A DNA stretch of 6,669 bases from Bacteroidales bacterium (lineage in GTDB: Bacteria > Bacteroidota > Bacteroidia > Bacteroidales > UBA932). The notes under the pieces are model-generated. The model worked only from the letters and a program-made list of their open reading frames with translations. It searched no databases and had not been told where the DNA came from. Made by a program: the position numbers and the translations under genes. The stretch is from the NCBI GenBank assembly GCA_017509375.1, contig JAFWPT010000044.1, positions 1 through 6,669 on the forward strand. The letters run 5' to 3'. This document shows, one piece after another, positions 1 through 5,526 of the stretch (its first letter is position 1; every line of letters starts with the position of its first letter).

Positions 1-600
1 CCGCTCAAATGTTCACTGACCGTTATCCCTATGGAAGGTTGGGAACGCAGTATGACCTACGAACAAACCGGTCTTCCCTGGGTAATGCCTTCGCCCAACA
101 TCCCTTATCCCCGCAGTGCAATATGCTATCCGTGCAGCGGCTTGACCGGTGAGTTCAACGATTATCTGAATATCGGAATAGGCTACACGATTCCTTTTGA
201 TGCATTTGCCGCCGAGTGGATAGATGCTGACGCACTTAAGGCGAAACTGGATGGTTACAAAGTGCCGGGCGTGGCTTGGCGTACCGTGCATTACACACCG
301 TTTTACGGCAGCAGCGCAAAAAAACTGATTCACGGAGTGCAGTACTATTTTACGGATTATGAGGCCGCACCCCTCACTCTGGTTCAGTTCTACGTAATGC
401 AGGCCGTGTATGAATTGTACAAAAAAAACCCCTTTGAACAGTCTGCAGGGCGGTTATCTATGTTTAATAAAGTTTGTGGAACGGATTTTGTCAGTAAAGA
501 ATTCAGCAAGCGTTTCCGGGTATCAGACATTGAACGTTTCTGGAAAGCGGATGTTGAAGAATTCCGGACCTTGTCGGAAAAATACTACATTTACCATTAA
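1..600 (+). CDS. namZ: NamZ-like exo-beta-N-acetylmuramidase (DUF1343), 3' part only
   Basis: This is the C-terminal 199 residues of a gene whose start lies before the window. The frame is open from base 1, and the conserved block PLKCSLTVIPMEGWERSM runs through the ATG at 31, so that ATG is internal. Family hallmarks in order are MEGWERSM, TGLPWVMPSPNIPY, then GLTGEFNDYLNIGIGYTIPF, the AAEWIDA segment, VHYTPFYG and GVQYYFTD. These match the C-terminal half of the DUF1343 family, whose characterised members (NamZ, CAZy GH171) cleave MurNAc from the non-reducing end of peptidoglycan fragments. Family proteins are about 400 residues, so roughly half is missing, including the N-terminal half and any signal peptide; localisation cannot be judged. 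An A8 run at 421-428 encodes Lys-Lys-Asn and stays in frame. It is followed after 12 nt by the serine-rich secreted protein gene. The family call is firm; the precise substrate is inferred. Confidence 0.88.
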   Translation, partial: PLKCSLTVIPMEGWERSMTYEQTGLPWVMPSPNIPYPRSAICYPCSGLTGEFNDYLNIGIGYTIPFDAFAAEWIDADALKAKLDGYKVPGVAWRTVHYTPFYGSSAKKLIHGVQYYFTDYEAAPLTLVQFYVMQAVYELYKKNPFEQSAGRLSMFNKVCGTDFVSKEFSKRFRVSDIERFWKADVEEFRTLSEKYYIYH

Positions 601-612
601 CACCACTGACTT

Positions 613-2349
613 ATGAAACACTTGAAAAGACTCGCAGCAATGATGACGGCAGCCGCCATCTTCGCTCTCCCTCTCGGTGCCCAGTCTCGTGGCCACGCTT
701 CCGGGCACAGCAGTGCCTCTTCCTCATATAGCGGTTCGTCCCGCAGCAGCATGAGCAGTCATTCTTCCGGCAGCTCTTCCGCCAGCAGGGGGTCTTATTC
801 AACTCTCTCAGGCCGTTCAAGCAGTTCCGGCAGCCTTGGCAGCAGTGTCAGCCGTTCCGGTTCCAGCAGTCTGGGCAGCAGCGCAAGCCGCTCCAACTCC
901 AGCAGTCTGGGAAGCAGCAGCAGTGTCAGCCGTTCCAACTCCAGTGGTTCAAGCTACAGCCGTTCCTCCGGCAGTAGTTCCTACCGTGGAAGTTCCAGCA
1001 GCCTGGGCAACAGCGCAAGCCGCTCCAGTTCCGGCAGCCTTGGAGGCAGCAGCGTCAGCCGTTCCTCAGGCAGCAGCCTTGGAAGCAGCAGCTCCAGCCG
1101 TTCCAGCAGCCTGGGCAGCGGAAGCAGCTCTCACGTCTCCGGCGGAAGCCTTTCCAGCCGGGCAGGCAACAATAGTGTCAGCAGCTCCAGCTCCAGCGGC
1201 TCCAGCTACGGCCGTTCATCAGGCAGCGCCGGCCGTTCCACTGTAAGCGGTGTAAACCACTCTTCAGGCGGGGATGTATTCGGCGCGGCAAAAGTCGGCA
1301 CTCAGTCCGGCAACTCCGGAAACTCAGGTAACTCTGGCAACTCCGGTAATTACAGGCGTTCCGGCAGTTCCTACACCAGCGGCGGCAATGGCGGCTCCGC
1401 CAGCCGCGGTAATGTAGCGGGCTCCGGCAGCCATAACGCAGCAGGCAATCACGGAAATTCCGGTGTGACCCATTCTTCCGGCAACTCCGGAAACGATCAC
1501 TACGGCAGCTCCTCTTCGGACCATAACCGTACCGGGCACGTCAACCACAATGACGGCTACAGGCACAACCGTCCTGCACCCGGGACCCGTCCTTATGCTG
1601 ACGGACGCAACCATCCCCGCGGTTCCATGAACCACGTGAGAGTGAATCCTAATCCCGGACATCACGCACCTCGTCACATTCACAGGGAGTACAGAGGTAC
1701 TCCGGTAGTGTTCAGCCACTTCGGGCATCACGCCTACGGCCGCTACCTGCCTGCTCCTCCTCCTCACTATGTAGTAAGGCGCTACCGCGGAATCGATTAT
1801 TACTTCTGCGATGATATCTGGTACAGATATTACGCCGGCCGCTACTGGATATGCCGTCCGCCTGTCGGATACGTGTTCACCCCTCTGGCCGATGCCGTGT
1901 TCGCCGCTTGCCGCTTCGCATACTACTTCGATAACCTGTATTATTTCAATACGGTAAACGAGAATGCAAGGACAATTGCAGAGCAGAACAGGACCATCGC
2001 CGAGAACAACGCCGAAATAGCCAGGCAGAACCAGACCATAGCGATGAACGCCAAACTTGCCGAGGCTTCCAGCGGACTTGCCGCTTCCCTCGGACTGGTA
2101 CAGAACTTCGCAAATGCCGGTATCGAGTACTTCTACAACGACGGAGTGTTCTACGTGAAGGATGCAGACGGACAATATGCCGTAATCGTTCCTCCTGCAG
2201 GAGCTCTGGTAGATACTCTGCCCGACGATTTCGAGACCATCGAGCTTGACGGTAATACCTACTACAAGGTTGACGATACAGTATATCGTATGACCATATC
2301 CTCCGACGGCAAGGCCTGCTTCGAGGTCCTCGGACAAATAGCCGGATAA
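613..2349 (+). CDS. Secreted serine-rich protein with His-rich, coiled-coil and DUF6515-like C-terminal regions
   Basis: A 578-residue protein of unknown function. A signal peptide is clear: KHLKR, a hydrophobic core, then LGA with likely cleavage after residue 23. Residues 28-220 are dominated by serine with Gly, Arg, Leu and Asn, including 12-residue SSLGSSxSRSxS-type repeats. Five SGN triplets follow (232-246). Residues 304-385 hold 14 histidines. Residues 386-445 are rich in Tyr, Trp and Phe (YYFCDDIWYRYYAGRYW, then PPVGYVF). A heptad-repeat coiled coil (453-480) follows, and residues 506-560 carry YFYNDGVFYV, VPPAGALVDTLP and DGNTYYKVDDTVY. The last pattern, and the earlier aromatic block, resemble the DUF6515 family of small beta-rich exported proteins in Bacteroidota. 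Its stop abuts the murI start with no gap, suggesting co-transcription. It may be an envelope-associated or surface structural protein; that is inference. The gene call is firm, the function unknown. Confidence 0.88.
   Translation: MKHLKRLAAMMTAAAIFALPLGAQSRGHASGHSSASSSYSGSSRSSMSSHSSGSSSASRGSYSTLSGRSSSSGSLGSSVSRSGSSSLGSSASRSNSSSLGSSSSVSRSNSSGSSYSRSSGSSSYRGSSSSLGNSASRSSSGSLGGSSVSRSSGSSLGSSSSSRSSSLGSGSSSHVSGGSLSSRAGNNSVSSSSSSGSSYGRSSGSAGRSTVSGVNHSSGGDVFGAAKVGTQSGNSGNSGNSGNSGNYRRSGSSYTSGGNGGSASRGNVAGSGSHNAAGNHGNSGVTHSSGNSGNDHYGSSSSDHNRTGHVNHNDGYRHNRPAPGTRPYADGRNHPRGSMNHVRVNPNPGHHAPRHIHREYRGTPVVFSHFGHHAYGRYLPAPPPHYVVRRYRGIDYYFCDDIWYRYYAGRYWICRPPVGYVFTPLADAVFAACRFAYYFDNLYYFNTVNENARTIAEQNRTIAENNAEIARQNQTIAMNAKLAEASSGLAASLGLVQNFANAGIEYFYNDGVFYVKDADGQYAVIVPPAGALVDTLPDDFETIELDGNTYYKVDDTVYRMTISSDGKACFEVLGQIAG
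694..1272 (+). repeat. Serine-rich low-complexity coding region with degenerate ~36-nt repeats
   Basis: Encodes residues 28-220 of the secreted protein; by eye more than half are serine. The clearest tandem units are at 826-861, 862-897 and 898-939, each reading S-x-S-L-G-S-S-x-S-R-S-x, with the third unit two residues longer. A 20-base stretch, gcagcagtgtcagccgttcc, occurs at both 839 and 917. Further copies of the LGSS and SRS motifs continue to about 1130. Serine is written with both AGY and TCN codons. Confidence 0.8.
1306..1350 (+). repeat. Five tandem Ser-Gly-Asn codon triplets
   Basis: Fifteen codons encode (SGN)x5 at residues 232-246 of the secreted protein, followed by Tyr-Arg-Arg. 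The five 9-nt units all differ from each other by synonymous changes (tcc/tca/tct, ggc/gga/ggt, aac/aat), so the protein repeat is preserved while the DNA repeat has drifted. Confidence 0.85.
1969..2052 (+). repeat. Four tandem 21-nt units encoding a heptad coiled coil
   Basis: Residues 453-480 read RTIAEQN, RTIAENN, AEIARQN, QTIAMNA, placing Ile at 455, 462, 469 and 476 followed by Ala, with Asn at 459, 466 and 473. The exact seven-residue period and the lack of Gly or Pro indicate an alpha-helical coiled coil. The matching 21-nt units differ mostly at synonymous sites. The segment separates the aromatic block from the terminal DUF6515-like domain. Confidence 0.82.
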
Positions 2350-3096
2350 ATGGCAAGCATAGGAATATTCGATTCGGGCTCAGGAGGCCTTTCAGTTCTC
2401 AGGGAGATTCGCAAGATTCTCCCTGATGAACGTTATATTTACTATTCGGACAATGCTTATTGCCCTTATGGGGAAAAGAGCGCAGAATTCGTGACCGGCC
2501 GTAGCAGGGCAGTCACGGATTTGCTGCTTTCTAAAGGCGCATCTGCAGTAGTCGTGGCGTGCAATACTGCTACTGCAGCTGCTATCGCGACCCTCCGTTC
2601 GGAATACGATATTCCTTTTGTAGGCATGGAGCCTGCCGTGAAGCCGGCTGCAAGCGGTACCAGGAGCGGCGTGGTGGGAGTTCTGGCTACCGCAGGCACT
2701 CTCAAAGCTCCTAAATACCTGAATACTAAGGAACAATATGCCGAGGCCGTGCAGATCGAGGAACGGGTTGGAAAGGGATTTGTTGAACTGGTTGAAAATC
2801 TGGACCTTGACAGCCCACATGCAGAATCCGTTGTACGGGCGAGTTTGCAGCCGCTCCTGGATGCGGGTGCCGATACAGTGGTCCTGGGATGTACGCACTA
2901 TCCTTTCCTGCTTCCGCTTATGCGTCGGATTGCTCCCCCGGACGTGCATTTCATAGACCCGGCTCCGGCCGTAGCCCGCAGGCTTCTGGACGTCCTGAAA
3001 ATGTCCGGCATAGCTTTATACGATTCCAATCCTGGAGTTGAGCTGTTCTCTTCAGGACCTGATACCACTCTGGGAAAACTATTTGCAATTATTTAG
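2350..3096 (+). CDS. murI: Glutamate racemase MurI
   Basis: A 248-residue cytoplasmic enzyme that interconverts L- and D-glutamate, supplying D-Glu for the second position of the peptidoglycan stem peptide. All hallmarks are present: GIFDSGSGG at residues 5-13 with the conserved Asp8 and Ser9, SDNAYCPYG at 33-41, the first catalytic cysteine in ACNTATA (Cys71), GMEPAVKP at 92-99, and the second catalytic cysteine in LGCTHYP (Cys181, with His183). Length is at the short end of the usual 250-285. The ATG directly follows the TAA of the secreted-protein gene with no spacer, and no better upstream start exists without a long overlap. Two bases separate its stop from the peptidase start. Its position in the same likely operon as a NamZ-like muramidase fits a peptidoglycan theme. 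Confidence 0.96.
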   Translation: MASIGIFDSGSGGLSVLREIRKILPDERYIYYSDNAYCPYGEKSAEFVTGRSRAVTDLLLSKGASAVVVACNTATAAAIATLRSEYDIPFVGMEPAVKPAASGTRSGVVGVLATAGTLKAPKYLNTKEQYAEAVQIEERVGKGFVELVENLDLDSPHAESVVRASLQPLLDAGADTVVLGCTHYPFLLPLMRRIAPPDVHFIDPAPAVARRLLDVLKMSGIALYDSNPGVELFSSGPDTTLGKLFAII

Positions 3097-3098
3097 AA

Positions 3099-5087
3099 AT
3101 GAAATTTTTACGAATGACGATGATCGCTTCTGCCGTACTGCTGTCTGCAGGATGCGGCCAGAAAAATTCCAACTTTAAATATACCGTGGACCAGTTCGCG
3201 GACGTTAAGATTATCCGCTATCAAGTGCCCGGTTGGGATGCTCTCAGTCTACAGCAAAAAGAATATGCCTATCATCTGGCTGAGGCGGCAAAATGGGGCC
3301 GGGATATTCTCTGGGACCAGAATTGCCGCTGGAACCTTCAGTTGCGCCATGCGGTGGAAGCTATTCTCGAGAATTATGCAGGAGACCGTAAATGCAGTGA
3401 ATTCGAGGCGTTTACAGAATATGCAAAGAGGCTGTTCTTCAGCAACGGCATTCACCACCATTATGCCGAGGACAAGTTTTTCCCTGCTTGTGAGCCTGCA
3501 TATTTCGAGAAGCTGCTGGATGCGGTGGGCCGTTCCGACGAAGCAGGTTTCCTCATCGCCTATGCTTACGATCCGCTCATCTGTCCCCAGCGCAGGAGTA
3601 CATCTGCCGATGGGGATATCGTGGAGCAGTCTTCTGTCAATTTCTACGAGGGTGTCACCAGGGATGAGGTAGAAGCTTATTATGCTGCAATGGCAGATCC
3701 TTCGGACCGCACTCCAATAGCTTATGGTCTGAATACCAAGGTGGTCAAAGAGAACGGAGAGGTTGTGGAGAAGCCCTGGAAAGCCGGCGGGATCTATGGA
3801 GCGGCCATTGAAAAGATATGTGCGGAGCTGGACCTCGCCCGAAAAGTGGCGGAAAACGATGTGCAAAAGCGTGCTCTCGGGCTTTTGATCGAGTACTACA
3901 AGAGCGGCGACCTCCGCAAATGGGATGAGTTCAATGTGGAATGGGTCAAAGATACCCTGGGTACAGTTGACTTCGTGAACGGTTTCATCGAAGATTACAA
4001 CGATCCTCTCGGTCGTAAGGGCTCTTGGGAAGGACATGTAAACATCAAGGATGCCAAGGCCTCCGAGCGCTCCTCCATACTTAGCGCAAATGCCCAGTGG
4101 TTTGAGGACAATTCTCCTGTGGATCCCCGCTTCCGAAAGCCTAAGGTGAAGGGCATCAGCGCAAAGGTCATCAATGCCGTGTGCCTTGCCGGCGATGCTT
4201 ATCCCGCTACCCCTATAGGCATCAACCTGCCCAACGCGGACTGGATACGCCGTGACCACGGCTCAAAAAGCGTAACCATAGCGAACATTTCCCACGCATA
4301 CGACTTTTCCGCCCAGGAAGCCCCGGTGAGCGTCATCTCTGAGTTTGCCTGGGACGATGCGGAGATTGCGCGGGCCAAGAAATACGGTTCCTATGCCAGC
4401 GAGATCCATACTGATCTGCATGAGTGTCTCGGGCATGGCTCCGGGCAACTGCTGAAGGGCGTTTCCAGTTCTGCCATGGGCGAATTCTCATCTACTCTGG
4501 AAGAGGCCAGGGCAGATTTGTTCGGCCTCTATTATGCCGCCGATCCCAAGCTGGTAGAGCTTGGCATTATGCCGGATGCAGAGGCGTACAAAGCGGAGTA
4601 TGATGCTTTCATACGGAACGGCCTCATAGTTCAGTTCAACCGGGTAGAGCTTGGCCGCCAGAATACGGAGGCTCATATGCAGGACCGTAAGCTCATCTCC
4701 GAGTGGTGCCTGCAGCAGGGGGCTGCGGACAATGTTATTGAGAAGAAGCTCCGGGACGGAAAGACTTATTTTATCATCAATGACTATGACGCTCTGCGCG
4801 CTTTGTTCGGCAAACTGCTGGCAGAAGTGCAGCGTATTAAGTCGGAAGGCGATTATGAAGCAGGAAAGGCGCTGGTGGAGACTTATGCGGTGCAGATAGA
4901 TCCACAGATTCACAAGGAAGTGCTGGACCGCTATGCTGCATTGAACCTCAAGCCTTACGGCGGGTTTATCAATCCCGACATAGTTCCGGTCCGCAAGGGC
5001 GGCGTCATCACCGACTATAAGCTTGTCTATCCAGACGACTTCCTGGGACAGATGCTCGATTACGGCAGTAAGTATGCAACTCTTTAA
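3099..5087 (+). CDS. dpp3: Dipeptidyl peptidase III (M49 zinc metallopeptidase), predicted lipoprotein
   Basis: A 662-residue exopeptidase expected to release dipeptides from the N-termini of short peptides. Zinc motif one is HECLGH at residues 441-446 (His441, catalytic Glu442, His446). Motif two is EEARAD at 468-473, with Glu469 as third zinc ligand. An AHMQDR segment with His526 probably matches the conserved active-site histidine of the family (His568 in the human enzyme, as I recall). Length agrees with Bacteroides homologues of about 675 residues, which also have Cys in the first motif. The N-terminus is a lipoprotein signal: KFLRM, hydrophobic core, lipobox LSAGC with Cys19. No Asp follows Cys19, so an outer-membrane, probably periplasm-facing anchor is inferred. 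It starts two bases after murI. The natural substrate is unknown; action on peptidoglycan-derived peptides is only a hypothesis from context. Confidence 0.95.
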   Translation: MKFLRMTMIASAVLLSAGCGQKNSNFKYTVDQFADVKIIRYQVPGWDALSLQQKEYAYHLAEAAKWGRDILWDQNCRWNLQLRHAVEAILENYAGDRKCSEFEAFTEYAKRLFFSNGIHHHYAEDKFFPACEPAYFEKLLDAVGRSDEAGFLIAYAYDPLICPQRRSTSADGDIVEQSSVNFYEGVTRDEVEAYYAAMADPSDRTPIAYGLNTKVVKENGEVVEKPWKAGGIYGAAIEKICAELDLARKVAENDVQKRALGLLIEYYKSGDLRKWDEFNVEWVKDTLGTVDFVNGFIEDYNDPLGRKGSWEGHVNIKDAKASERSSILSANAQWFEDNSPVDPRFRKPKVKGISAKVINAVCLAGDAYPATPIGINLPNADWIRRDHGSKSVTIANISHAYDFSAQEAPVSVISEFAWDDAEIARAKKYGSYASEIHTDLHECLGHGSGQLLKGVSSSAMGEFSSTLEEARADLFGLYYAADPKLVELGIMPDAEAYKAEYDAFIRNGLIVQFNRVELGRQNTEAHMQDRKLISEWCLQQGAADNVIEKKLRDGKTYFIINDYDALRALFGKLLAEVQRIKSEGDYEAGKALVETYAVQIDPQIHKEVLDRYAALNLKPYGGFINPDIVPVRKGGVITDYKLVYPDDFLGQMLDYGSKYATL

Positions 5088-5100
5088 AACACAAAGTTAT

Positions 5101-5526
5101 ATGAAATCCGCTATTAAAATTTTCGCCGTTTTTGCCGCCATTGTCATGAGCGTTTCCGCTTTTGCTCAGACGGCAGAACCGGAAGCCCAGCCTTACAAGG
5201 TCTATTGCCAGATCACCGGCTCCCACCTTATTTTTTCAGAAACGATGAATGTGGACATTGATTTCGGCCAGTATGCAAGCTGGTGGTCTACGGACCGCCG
5301 CATTGCCGACCAAAACGGCAAGCCGATTATTTTCAATTCCATGCTGGACGCAGCCAATTATATGGCCCGTCGCGGCTGGAGCCTGGAGGAGGCATTCGTT
5401 GAAAGCAGGGTGTCGGACAGCAGCAGCACTTTGCCCCGGTTCTACTGGATCATGTCCAAGATGGTCACCAGCGATGAAGAGGTCACCGATGGGATCCTGA
5501 CCATGGGAATGTTCAAGAAGCGCTAA
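5101..5526 (+). CDS. Small secreted protein of unknown function
   Basis: A 141-residue exported protein with no family I can name. I chose ATG 5101 because it begins a clear signal peptide (KSAIK, hydrophobic core, SAFA with cleavage after residue 22, mature start QTAEPEAQ). An in-frame ATG at 5023 would add 26 non-hydrophobic residues lying over the end of the peptidase gene. The mature part of about 119 residues has a beta-type stretch (PYKVYCQITG, then VDIDFGQYASWW), the block DQNGKPIIFNSMLDAANYMARRGWSLEEAF split over residues 75-105, and a basic end, MGMFKKR. The FNSMxDAxNYMxxxGW block resembles small hypothetical proteins seen in Bacteroidota. The start lies 13 nt after the peptidase stop, so it is probably the last gene of the operon. 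Its stop overlaps that of the convergent tilS. Confidence 0.85.
   Translation: MKSAIKIFAVFAAIVMSVSAFAQTAEPEAQPYKVYCQITGSHLIFSETMNVDIDFGQYASWWSTDRRIADQNGKPIIFNSMLDAANYMARRGWSLEEAFVESRVSDSSSTLPRFYWIMSKMVTSDEEVTDGILTMGMFKKR

Noticed and set aside
31..33. ATG at 31 as the start of the first gene
   Set aside because: The frame stays open to base 1 and conserved family residues (LTVIPMEGW) lie across it, so the gene simply begins before the window.
421..428. A8 homopolymer as a phase-variation or frameshift site
   Set aside because: The frame continues with conserved residues on both sides, and a single A8 run is not strong evidence for programmed slippage.
433..466. Possible Bacteroidota-type promoter (TTTG at 433, TATGTTTA at 459) ahead of the secreted-protein gene
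   Set aside because: The -7 element lacks the final G, the spacing is slightly long, and it lies inside namZ coding sequence; too weak to call without a mapped transcript start.
836..1246. Ala/Pro/Val-rich open frame in another plus-strand frame within the serine-rich region
   Set aside because: It is a frame shadow of the AGC/TCC-rich repeats: shifting the frame turns Ser-Ser-Gly runs into Ala/Pro/Val. No start signal or domain supports it.
2192..2203. 12-nt perfect palindrome ctcctgcaggag
   Set aside because: It encodes part of the conserved PPAG motif and is isolated; likely chance rather than a regulator site.
1324..2337. Long open frame (337 codons) on the minus strand opposite the secreted protein
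   Set aside because: Composition is Val/Ile/Gly-rich without a recognisable domain, and it mirrors a well-supported gene whose codon use leaves few antisense stops.
3249..4259. 336-codon open frame on the minus strand inside the peptidase gene
   Set aside because: No motif is seen, and the plus-strand gene here has clear catalytic motifs and full expected length.
5023..5100. In-frame upstream ATG at 5023 for the small secreted protein
   Set aside because: It would add 26 polar residues before an otherwise perfect signal peptide and overlap the peptidase gene; ATG 5101 is preferred.
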